From assembly GCF_001654455.1 (NCBI RefSeq), contig NZ_CP015772.1, positions 3,658,001 through 3,722,000 on the forward strand: a DNA stretch of 64,000 nucleotides, in the 5' to 3' direction. The stretch is from Niabella ginsenosidivorans (GTDB taxonomy: Bacteria; Bacteroidota; Bacteroidia; Chitinophagales; Chitinophagaceae). Positions 44,965 to 52,824 of this stretch are shown piece by piece (positions within the stretch are counted from its first letter, which is position 1; the number at the start of each line of letters is the position of its first letter). A program made the translations under genes and the position numbers. A model generated the notes under the pieces. The model had not been told where the DNA came from and did not search any database. It saw nothing but the letters and a program-made list of their open reading frames with translations.

Positions 44965-46638
44965 CTAGTAGCCCGGATTCTGTTTCAGGTTAGGATTAGC
45001 TCCCAGTTGTACGTTGGGTATTGCAAACAATTCCCTGTTATGGTCATTAGTGGGTTTATGATCCCACCACGTAGCTGTAGTAAACCTACCAAACCGGATA
45101 AGGTCTTCCCTCCTTTTTCCTTCAAAAATAAATTCACGCCCTCTTTCTGCCAGCAGTGAATCCAATGTAAAATTGGAAACATTGAATTGTGCCTTTGCCC
45201 AGTCAGCTTCCTTAAAGGCTCTTTTCCTGGAAGCATTGATCAGGTCTACTGCCTCCTGCGTAGCTTTTCCTCCGTTTTTGCGCATCAATGCTTCTGCCTT
45301 ATCAAAATAAATTTCGGTCAACCGATAAAGAATGTATTGGTTCTCCCGGTAATTATCATCCTTTTTAAGGCCTTTGGCCGGTATGTCCATGCTATATCCC
45401 GGTTTATATTTATTAAAGCGCGCCCCGCTGTTTTCTTCCCCCTCGGTCATACTGCCTTCGCTGGTATGATCACCCTGGCTTTCTTTCCGGATAGAATTTA
45501 CAAATACAATCGGTTTGCCTTTATATTCGAAAGAGCCAAGAATGGGCTCATTGGTGGCAAGGTTATATTGGGGGCCAAACAAAAACCAGTCTTTCTTGCG
45601 CAGGTCATTTTCCGCATATGCATTAAAGGCTGATGGGATCACAACAAACGCGTTCCACCCTGAAAAATCGATCCCCAGTGCGGGCTCCATATAATCATAC
45701 CCGCTGAAAAAACCGGACCAGTCAAACGTAAATCCTCCTTTCCGACTAAACGCTACCTGAAACAGCGGCTCCGGCGAAAGACTGTTGAGGTTCCCAAAAC
45801 ATGCATCTAAATTCGGCGACAATTTCGGTCCTCCGTTTATACCGCCTGCCTGCCCGGAAATAATTTTATCACAGGCAGCAATGCATTGATCCCACATTGG
45901 CTTCCCGATCCATTTTTCAGCATTCAGGTACAATTCGGCCAGCATGGCATAACCGGCAGCCTGGGAAACACGGCCAATCAGATCATTTGAGTAGGGCAAA
46001 AGCGTGGGCACATACTGCTCCAGCTCCGACTGTACAAAGGCAAAAATACTATCCCTGGGTTTTGTTGAAGGGTTTTCGATCTGCCCACCTTTGGGAACCG
46101 TGGTTGCAACAGGCACATTCCCCCACAGATCCATTGCCTTCATATAATGAAAAGCACGTAATACGTGCAGCTCTGAAACAGCCCCTGTCAGCTCTCTTTG
46201 AGACATGCCGACTGCAGCAGTGTCCAATTGTGAAACATCTTCCAATGCTGAATTTACAAAGCCGATACCCGTCCAGATCAGCTTCCAGCAATCCAGCATC
46301 CGGTTCTCATCTGCCGTCCAAGTGTGATAATGCAATCGTATATGATCACCACCATCATAACCATTTACGCCTTTTTGCGGCCAGGCCAGCTGGTCTGCTG
46401 CTAATTCTGAGTTATAATAATATCCATTTTGCCCTGTAGGAGCCATCCATGCCTGCATGTGCGTATAAGGGCGCAACACTGCTTCCAGCACATCCCTGCG
46501 GTTTTTGTAAAACTGATTCATCTGCACACTGCTGTATGTAGTTTCATCGAGCTTGGTGCATCCGTTCATCAGTAAAAATACCATGATGATGAAACTGGCA
46601 GTTATTCCCTGAATTGTTATGTTATATTTATTTTTCAT
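44965..46638 (-). CDS. SusD/RagB family lipoprotein
   Basis: A 557-residue surface lipoprotein. The start at 46638 (MKNKYNITIQG) is preferred over an upstream in-frame Met at 46701, which lies inside the preceding susC; the chosen start gives a proper signal with lipobox LLMNGC. SusD features include ELTGAVSELHVLRAFHYMKAMDLWGNVPVATTVPKGG, the LYRLTEIYFDKAEALMRKNGGKATQEAVDLINASRKRAF block, ERGREFIFEGKRREDLIRFGRF, and the C-terminal LKQNPGY. It is longer than most SusD proteins. A terminator follows. Confidence 0.94.
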   Translation of the reverse strand: MKNKYNITIQGITASFIIMVFLLMNGCTKLDETTYSSVQMNQFYKNRRDVLEAVLRPYTHMQAWMAPTGQNGYYYNSELAADQLAWPQKGVNGYDGGDHIRLHYHTWTADENRMLDCWKLIWTGIGFVNSALEDVSQLDTAAVGMSQRELTGAVSELHVLRAFHYMKAMDLWGNVPVATTVPKGGQIENPSTKPRDSIFAFVQSELEQYVPTLLPYSNDLIGRVSQAAGYAMLAELYLNAEKWIGKPMWDQCIAACDKIISGQAGGINGGPKLSPNLDACFGNLNSLSPEPLFQVAFSRKGGFTFDWSGFFSGYDYMEPALGIDFSGWNAFVVIPSAFNAYAENDLRKKDWFLFGPQYNLATNEPILGSFEYKGKPIVFVNSIRKESQGDHTSEGSMTEGEENSGARFNKYKPGYSMDIPAKGLKKDDNYRENQYILYRLTEIYFDKAEALMRKNGGKATQEAVDLINASRKRAFKEADWAKAQFNVSNFTLDSLLAERGREFIFEGKRREDLIRFGRFTTATWWDHKPTNDHNRELFAIPNVQLGANPNLKQNPGY

Positions 46639-46670
46639 TTTAAGCTCATTTAAAAAAACACCCTTATGAA

Positions 46671-49600
46671 TTAAAAGCTGATATTTAAACCCAGTGTCCA
46701 TGAACGGGTACGTGGATAAAAGCCCCGGTTATCGATCCCGGTGGTAAACCCGGTGTCTTCCAGCTCCGGATCCAGTCCCGAATACTTTGTAAATGTGGCC
46801 AGGTTCCTGCCGGTTGCGTAGATATACAGTCTTTTTACCCAATCTGTTTTAAACCTGAAATTATAGCCCAGAGTTACATTATCCAGCTTTACAAAATCGC
46901 CCTTTTCCAGGTAGTAATCCGAATACTGGGGATCATCATTAATGCCGTTATATTTGCCAATAGCCGATTCCAGCACATTATTGGGCAGCCATTTTTTATT
47001 TCCGAAATAGAGATCCGGTGTATTCAGAATATCAAATTTGAATTTTCCTCTGAAAAAGATGGTCAGGTCAAATCCCTTATAAGAAAAACGATTACTTAAA
47101 GCAGCCATATACTTGGGCACTCCATTGCCGATCACTGTAAGATCACCGGCATTCATATCCGCCGTTCCGCCAATACTTCCGTCTGCTTTATAAAACTGCC
47201 ACTCCCCATCTGAAGTAAATCCGGCAAAGCGTTTTCCATAAAAGTCCCCGATCATACTTCCTTCTTTAATCCGGATCGCATTTCCTAAATTACCCGGGGA
47301 AGGCAAGCCGCCAAATTCAAGATAATTGGCTTTAAACTGATCATTGGAAAGCCTGGTAAGCCTGTTAAAATTGGAACTACCGGTAAACGTTACGTTCCAT
47401 TTAAAATCTTTTTTATCCAGAGCCAGCGCGCTGATCATCAGCTCTACTCCCTTACTGGATACAGCGCCCACATTTGACCACATATCCGGCTGGGTAAATG
47501 GTGGCTGGGGCACATTGTACTGATAAAGCAGGTCTGATGTTTTACGGCTGTAAACATCCAGCGAACCATTGATGCGGTTATTCAGCAGTCCATAATCCAG
47601 ACCAAAGTTCAGTTCTGCTTTTTTCTCCCATTTCAGATTGGGGTTCACATTCCGTTCCGGGCCATAGGTTTGAAAGTACATACCGTCCTGCGGATATACG
47701 CCCCCGGTAGACAATGTATATAAGGACTGATAGTTATCAATCCCCTGGTTCCCTGTAACTCCATAACCTACTCTTAATTTTAAATTACTGATGGCAGGTA
47801 TGGCTTTCATAAAATCCTCGTTGGATATCGTCCAGCCGGCCGAAACAGCCGGGAAATTTCCCCATTTATTATTTGCTCCAAAACGGGATGATCCTTCGTG
47901 CCGTAAAATACCCTGTAAAAAATATTTGTTGTCAAATGAATAATTCACCCTGCCGAAAAATGCAACCAGGGTGTTGTCTTCTTTATGACTGCCCAGCCCG
48001 GGTCTTGGCAGGTCGGTATTGTTGATTGCAGATCCGGCGCCCATGTTCCAGTCCTGGTAGGCATCTGTTGAAAAACCGTTATTGGTAAGGTAATTGTATT
48101 CAAAAGTTGAGTACTGATAACTGTACCCGGCCAGGGCTTCAATTTTATGCCTATCCGCAAACGTGGTGTTATAATTCAATGTTCCTTCCAGGGTTTTGGA
48201 CCAATCCAGCCAGTTCGACTTTGATGCATAAGACATTCCCTTATACTGGCTTTGAGGCCGTTGATCCCAGTCCTGCGAGGACCGGAAATAGCGGTCTGTG
48301 TACATATTCCGCTGATAGGATCCGAAAACGGAGCCAGACAGTCCTTTTACAATTTTTACCGTTACTTTGGCATCCCCGGAAAAGGTCTGCTGATCCCGTT
48401 CCATTGTACGATATGCCAGTCTTGATAAAGGGTTAAACATATTAAATCCTTCCAATTGTGTGAAGGATCCATCCGGCTGGTATAAGGAAGCTGTCGGGTT
48501 CCATTGCACTGCCTGCTCAAAATTGCTGAGGGCATCCGGCTTGTCCGGCTCCCAGTCGGCGGCTCCGCCTCCCATAAGATTTGCCTTATTGATATTGGTG
48601 GCAATATTCATTTGTAATGTCAACCGGTCTTTTAACCCTGTTTGATTAAAATTAATACGGCCTCCAAATTCTTTGCGGTCATTATCTTTTGCGATCCCTT
48701 CTAATGTATTTGAATAAACAGAGCCGCGGTAGTTTGCTTTTGCAGTACCGCCGGATGCTGCCAGCGTATAATACTGGCTCAGATTGTTTTTATTGATCAG
48801 TGCATCATACAGGTCTGCATTGCCGCCAAAATCGTACTGGTCGGAGATCTTTCCCTGTTTGATCAGATCCCGGAACTGTGCCGCGCTCAACGAATGCGGC
48901 CGTTTATCTACAAACTCCCTTTGCACGTAGCTTCCGAATTCAAAGGTCGGGTCTCCGGATTTTCCTTTTTTTGTGGTGATCAGGATCACACCGCCATTGG
49001 CCCTTGTACCATAAATTGCGGCAGCAGAACCGTCTTTTAAGATGTCCATCGATTCAATGTCATTCTGCTGGATCAGGTCCAGATTGCCCCCGGGAATTCC
49101 GTCAACTACAATCAACGGCGGCACGCTGCCTTTTAATGTGGTAATACCTCTTAGCTGGATAGAAGTAGCTGCATTGGGGTTACTGCCCTGCGTCTGATTA
49201 ATAGTTAATCCTGCTACTTTACCCTGAATAAGATCCAGCGGGTTCACCACCCCACCTTTGTTAAAGTCCTCCGCTTTTACACTTGCAATTGCTGAAGTGA
49301 TCTCTTTTTTCTTTTGAGTGCCATAGCCCACTACTACCACTTCATCCAGACTGGAAGCTGCTGATGCCTGCAATACAATAGTGCCCAGATCCGTACGGTT
49401 ATTCAGGGGCATTTCCTTATCAGTATAACCAACTGAACTGAAAACCAGGGTGCCCTTGGAATTTGAAACATTAATACTAAACGCGCCCTTTTCATCGGTA
49501 GTGGCAGCAACCGTTGTTCCCTTTTCCTGTACAGTTACATTCGGCAGCGGCTCTCCTTTTTCATTAGTGACCTTGCCTGTTATTGTTGTTTTCGTTTGCA

Positions 49601-49736
49601 GAAAAGCAACAGCAGGCAAATTACGGCCCTGCACCACAGGGATAAAGAATAATGCCAGAAGAAAGGCAAAAAAGCAACTTCTCACGCTCTTACAGCAACC
49701 AGGCGTTACAGCAGGCAACAGATTACAAATTCTCAT
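46671..49736 (-). CDS. SusC/RagA TonB-dependent outer-membrane transporter
   Basis: A 1021-residue importer. A signal segment (FFAFLLALFFIPVVQG) follows a basic N-terminus. Then CarboxypepD_reg-like (about 50-125), LDEVVVVGYGTQKKKEITSAI, the plug (LDLIQGKVAGLTINQTQGSN, IQLRGITTLKGSVPPLIVVDGIPGG, DSMDILKDGSAAAIYGTRANGGVILITTKKG) and a barrel ending WTLGLNISF. A perfect 22-bp palindrome lies 36 bp upstream of its start codon. The 3' end is 33 bp before the susD ATG. Confidence 0.95.
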   Translation of the reverse strand: MRICNLLPAVTPGCCKSVRSCFFAFLLALFFIPVVQGRNLPAVAFLQTKTTITGKVTNEKGEPLPNVTVQEKGTTVAATTDEKGAFSINVSNSKGTLVFSSVGYTDKEMPLNNRTDLGTIVLQASAASSLDEVVVVGYGTQKKKEITSAIASVKAEDFNKGGVVNPLDLIQGKVAGLTINQTQGSNPNAATSIQLRGITTLKGSVPPLIVVDGIPGGNLDLIQQNDIESMDILKDGSAAAIYGTRANGGVILITTKKGKSGDPTFEFGSYVQREFVDKRPHSLSAAQFRDLIKQGKISDQYDFGGNADLYDALINKNNLSQYYTLAASGGTAKANYRGSVYSNTLEGIAKDNDRKEFGGRINFNQTGLKDRLTLQMNIATNINKANLMGGGAADWEPDKPDALSNFEQAVQWNPTASLYQPDGSFTQLEGFNMFNPLSRLAYRTMERDQQTFSGDAKVTVKIVKGLSGSVFGSYQRNMYTDRYFRSSQDWDQRPQSQYKGMSYASKSNWLDWSKTLEGTLNYNTTFADRHKIEALAGYSYQYSTFEYNYLTNNGFSTDAYQDWNMGAGSAINNTDLPRPGLGSHKEDNTLVAFFGRVNYSFDNKYFLQGILRHEGSSRFGANNKWGNFPAVSAGWTISNEDFMKAIPAISNLKLRVGYGVTGNQGIDNYQSLYTLSTGGVYPQDGMYFQTYGPERNVNPNLKWEKKAELNFGLDYGLLNNRINGSLDVYSRKTSDLLYQYNVPQPPFTQPDMWSNVGAVSSKGVELMISALALDKKDFKWNVTFTGSSNFNRLTRLSNDQFKANYLEFGGLPSPGNLGNAIRIKEGSMIGDFYGKRFAGFTSDGEWQFYKADGSIGGTADMNAGDLTVIGNGVPKYMAALSNRFSYKGFDLTIFFRGKFKFDILNTPDLYFGNKKWLPNNVLESAIGKYNGINDDPQYSDYYLEKGDFVKLDNVTLGYNFRFKTDWVKRLYIYATGRNLATFTKYSGLDPELEDTGFTTGIDNRGFYPRTRSWTLGLNISF

Positions 49737-50249
49737 ATATACTAAAAATTGATTTAGAGATCAACAGGGCATTTGCAAAAACGTTTTTGCAAACATCACA
49801 CAACCGGCTTTATAATATAATACATTTCCATACTCCATTTTATGTTAAACATGCAAAGCAATAACATTCCGGAAAGCTGCGCCGGAAACCTGCAAGAGTT
49901 ATCTGCGGAAGGTATGGCAACACCTTACTTCTTCCATACCCCTTTTGCTGATACCCAACAGGTACCAGCCAGATGCTATCTGAAAAAAACCATGAAAGCA
50001 CCTGTTAAACCCTTACAAAAATTCTAATATGTTTTCAAATAAATAGCACTAATCATTTAAGACATAACAAGCTTAAATTAAATATGATTTTTTCAAATCT
50101 ATAAAGCTATGATTTGACCTTGCACATACTGCCTGTAATCCAAACACCTGTTTACAGGTAGCAAACAAATATTGCTGTTTGCCAAATTATCAATACTTAA
50201 ACGTTAAAATAGAGGAAATATTATCTCCTGTAAAAAAATAAACCTTATT
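49737..50249. other. 513-bp intergenic region upstream of susC and after nth
   Basis: No convincing gene. It contains the 22-bp palindrome at 49772-49793 and a second inverted repeat, GCAAACA (50161-50167) with TGTTTGC (50176-50182). It is AT-rich from 50030 on. Confidence 0.5.
49772..49793. promoter_or_regulatory. 22-bp perfect palindrome, LacI-family operator-like
   Basis: Half-site TTTGCAAAAAC is followed directly by its reverse complement. The centre AACGTT with TGCA flanks fits the T-G-n-A-A-n-C-G-n-T-T pattern of LacI/GalR/CcpA-family operators. It lies 36 bp upstream of the susC start codon. Confidence 0.55.
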
Positions 50250-50900
50250 TTATTTTTTATTCAGCAGATTCTGAAAATAAATACATACCTGCTGCAGACC
50301 GCACTCCCAGCATTTGGGATTTCTTGCAAGACAAACATAACGGCCGTGCAGGATTAACCAGTGATGTGCTTTATGAATGAGTTCAGGTTTTAAATTTTTT
50401 ACCAGCTCTTTTTCTACCGCTAATGGTGTTGTTAATTTCTGCGGTACAAGGCCCAGGCGTTTACTAACTCTGAAAACATGCGTGTCAACAGCCATATTCG
50501 GCTGCTGGTCAATAACAGAGGTAATAACATTGGCTGTTTTCCGGCCCACGCCGGGTAAGGTGATCAGTTCCGGCACTGTCATTGGAATCTTCCCGTTAAA
50601 ATCAGTTACCACTTTTTGTGCCATCCCGATCAAATGTTTTGTTTTATTATTAGGATAGGAAATACTTTTAATAAGAGGGAACAGCTCATTAAATGCGGCC
50701 TTGCTTAAAGCACGTATATCAGGATATTTTTCAAAAATGAATGGAGTGGTCATGTTTACCCTCTTATCTGTACACTGGGCAGAAAGGATCACTGCCACCA
50801 GTAGCTGGTAAGGATTATCATAGACCAGTTCTGTTTCCGCATCGGGCATATGCTCCTCGAAATAATGAATTACAAAATCATACCGCTCTTTCTTTGTCAT
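50250..50900 (-). CDS. nth: endonuclease III
   Basis: DNA glycosylase/AP lyase that removes oxidised pyrimidines in base excision repair. The helix-hairpin-helix LPGVGRKTANVI carries the catalytic Lys, and VDTHVFRVSKRLG the catalytic Asp. The [4Fe-4S] ligands follow C-x6-C-x2-C-x5-C in CLARNPKCWECGLQQVC. Length of 216 is normal. The start MTKKERYDFVIHYF matches relatives and lies 4 nt after a perfect -7 box. Confidence 0.96.
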   Translation of the reverse strand: MTKKERYDFVIHYFEEHMPDAETELVYDNPYQLLVAVILSAQCTDKRVNMTTPFIFEKYPDIRALSKAAFNELFPLIKSISYPNNKTKHLIGMAQKVVTDFNGKIPMTVPELITLPGVGRKTANVITSVIDQQPNMAVDTHVFRVSKRLGLVPQKLTTPLAVEKELVKNLKPELIHKAHHWLILHGRYVCLARNPKCWECGLQQVCIYFQNLLNKK

Positions 50901-50904
50901 AAAA

Positions 50905-50912
50905 CAAACCTA
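50905..50912 (-). promoter_or_regulatory. -7 box of nth
   Basis: Minus-strand TAGGTTTG, a perfect TAnnTTTG match identical to the folD box. It ends 4 nt before the nth ATG. Confidence 0.6.
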
Positions 50913-50938
50913 CGTAAATTTTAGCGGGTTTGGGAATG

Positions 50939-51021
50939 CTTTCAATAGTCCATGGTCCATAGTCACGGTCGATAGTTTATCTGCTGTAAGTACCGGTATT
51001 GTTATTGCCGGATACTGATTA
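50939..51021 (+). repeat. direct repeat left of the hicB relic
   Basis: Contains GGTCGATAGTTTATCTGCTG, then TAAGTACCGG and GCCGGATACTGATTATGG. It aligns collinearly with 51431-51517 at roughly 70 percent identity over about 70 nt by eye. Confidence 0.55.
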
Positions 51022-51109
51022 TGGAAGTTATTTTTCGTTTTGCGGGATGGGTTCCTGCTTCTAAGCGGACCCCCCACCCAGGCGGGGGAACTGAGGCTAT
51101 TTTTTAATG

Positions 51110-51373
51110 TCAATCAAATTTCAGTTCTGCAGCCATCCGTTCGGATCCTAATGTATGTAAGGCATCCTCAATCTTTTTCTTAGCAGCAGGTCGTGGCTTA
51201 CGGTGTCTGGTTGAATAATGTTGTAATTGCCGCTGGTTAATACCAGTAAGTCGCTCAAAGGCAGAATTTGTGAAAATCCCTTTGTAATAGTTCAGCAGGC
51301 TTTGCATATCAAACCTATAAGTTAGTTTATATCTTCCGGGCTTCAGATTCCCCAATTCTTTCTGTATTTCCAC
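51110..51373 (-). pseudogene. 5'-truncated HicB-family antitoxin (toxin absent)
   Basis: An 87-codon frame from a GTG at 51373. Residues 10-87 match the C-terminal half of Bacteroidota HicB antitoxins: GRYKLTYRFDMQSLLNYYKGIFTNS, then the HTH FERLTGINQRQLQHYSTRHRKPRPAAKKKIEDALHTLG. The N-terminal partial-RNase-H-like fold (about 50-60 residues) is missing and no in-frame remnant continues upstream. No HicA toxin gene flanks it. The HTH could still bind DNA if expressed, so it may be a relic or an orphan regulator. Confidence 0.6.
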
Positions 51374-51430
51374 ACTTGACGTTCCTTTTACATTTAAAAT
51401 TTCTTATTTCTTATTTTACATTTCCCTGCG

Positions 51431-51517
51431 GCCCACTGGTTTATGGTTCATAGTTCATGATCGATAGCTTATCTGCTGTAAGTATCTGTATGGTTGATGC
51501 TGGATACTTGTTTCCGG
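51431..51517 (+). repeat. direct repeat right of the hicB relic
   Basis: Contains ATGATCGATAGCTTATCTGC and TGTAAGTATCTG, ending near GCTGGATACTTG. It is the partner of 50939-51021 in the same orientation. An ATTTCTTATTTC-type simple stretch (about 51398-51422) precedes it. Confidence 0.55.
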
Positions 51518-51608
51518 ATACAGGCTTTCATTTTTCACTATTCACTTCTAACCCTTTCATCTCTCGGTCCTCCTACTAACTCTTTGAAAAAACAGCTAAC
51601 TTCATTGT

Positions 51609-52259
51609 ATGGGAACCATAGAACTTGATAAGGATACCCTGCTTATTTCGTCACATATTATCACTTATGGTAATGCTGCAACTGCTGCTATTACTGAACA
51701 GATAAGGAATGAAATAGAAACTATGTGGAATGAGCCGGAAGGCGCCGTGCTTGTAAAAAGAAAGGAGTACAGGGTGCAGTTTAAGATAACAGCAGCCTGT
51801 ATGCCGCAAATAGCCCCGGAAGAAATACTGGCTAACGACAGCCCTCTTAACAATTATTTCAGGATTGAGGAGTATGTGCACGGAAATATTTCTTTTGTAG
51901 ATGGCCTGGGATGTAATACCGGCTATTTTAAACTGGAAAACTTATACCCCGGCTCTACTACTGCGGCACATGAGTACGGACATACCCTGGGACTGGAGCA
52001 CCCGTCGGATATAGATTACCGGGGAAAAGGCGTTCCTGGCATCATGTATCCGAGAGGCACTCTGGTGGATGCCATGTATCAATATGATCCGGATAAGCCG
52101 GCCGGAGTAACGGGAGGCACCATGCACCCCATGTACCGGAAAGTAAGAAAAGAAGATATCCGGCTCCTAAGAATGGACCGGCTTGATTATAAAAACGGGG
52201 TTGCCATTATTGGTGATTTCAGCAGCATATGGCATCCTGTTCATGAGGAGCGCTCCTGA
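51609..52259 (+). CDS. metzincin-type zinc metalloprotease-like protein
   Basis: A 216-residue protein with a complete metzincin zinc motif H-E-x-x-H-x-x-G-x-x-H at His121-His131 (HEYGHTLGLEH) and a Met-turn candidate at Met146 (GIMYPRG). The N-terminal 110 residues are alpha/beta with no signal peptide, pro-domain Cys switch or type IX C-terminal signal. Such proteins occur in Bacteroidota as M10-like peptidases of unknown substrate. Lacking an export signal, it may act in the cytosol or leave by another route. It stands alone between the hicB relic and the NlpE-like gene. Catalysis is inferred only from the motif. Confidence 0.78.
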   Translation: MGTIELDKDTLLISSHIITYGNAATAAITEQIRNEIETMWNEPEGAVLVKRKEYRVQFKITAACMPQIAPEEILANDSPLNNYFRIEEYVHGNISFVDGLGCNTGYFKLENLYPGSTTAAHEYGHTLGLEHPSDIDYRGKGVPGIMYPRGTLVDAMYQYDPDKPAGVTGGTMHPMYRKVRKEDIRLLRMDRLDYKNGVAIIGDFSSIWHPVHEERS

Positions 52260-52306
52260 TCATATGCCATCCATAAACTACCGGATAGCCCGCCGGCAAC
52301 TATTAT

Positions 52307-52777
52307 TCAGTTCTTCATCAATATATAATGATCCGCCACATCGCTGTTAATGGGGTTGCCATTCATATCCAGCTGTGTTAATGAATTAGGGCTGATGGTA
52401 TAGATGATGGGGCGCTCCACGCCCGCACCATCCAGTTTCAGGTACAACCGGTTGTCTTTTACTTCGTATTTACCTTTATTGATAAAAGAGTCGAGGGGCT
52501 GTGTACCTTTATAAAACTCTTTCATCAGAAATGAATGATCCCTGTACAGGGTAATCGAAGTTTCGATCCCTTCACAACTCGCACAAGGCAGCATTCCCGT
52601 ATAGGTGCCTTCCAGCTTTTCCATGCTGATCCCGGGTTTTACAGTAGAATCAATAGTAGCGTCCGGTGAATAAGCATAGACCGAATTGCCGGAACCATCC
52701 TTTGTTGCTGAGGAATCACGACCACCGCACCCGATCAGCATGAATATCAAAAGCGGAAAAATTTTTTTTATAACCAT
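52307..52777 (-). CDS. NlpE N-terminal domain lipoprotein
   Basis: A 156-residue lipoprotein with lipobox MLIGC (Cys 17). The mature domain matches the NlpE/copper-resistance N-terminal beta-barrel: LEGTYTGMLPCASCEGIETSITLY, with the C-x-x-C pair Cys65/Cys68. In Escherichia coli NlpE senses envelope or copper stress and signals to CpxA. The C-terminal half is a lipocalin-like beta region. It lies 47 bp downstream of a histidine kinase on the same strand, a suggestive pairing. Copper binding here is inference. Confidence 0.85.
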   Translation of the reverse strand: MVIKKIFPLLIFMLIGCGGRDSSATKDGSGNSVYAYSPDATIDSTVKPGISMEKLEGTYTGMLPCASCEGIETSITLYRDHSFLMKEFYKGTQPLDSFINKGKYEVKDNRLYLKLDGAGVERPIIYTISPNSLTQLDMNGNPINSDVADHYILMKN

Positions 52778-52824
52778 CCGGTCAGTTATTTTTTATCAGA
52801 ATAAATCTCCTGTGATGCCGTAAC

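Noticed and set aside
45897-46439. 180-codon plus-strand open frame
   Set aside because: It is antisense to susD and is a low-stop shadow of that gene's codons.
49842-50027. 61-codon open frame in the gap between susC and nth
   Set aside because: No family, no promoter or ribosome site, and odd composition; I treat the region as non-coding.
50910-51113. 67-codon minus-strand open frame beside the hicB relic
   Set aside because: It covers the dispersed repeat and a C-rich/G-rich hairpin and has no protein-like character.
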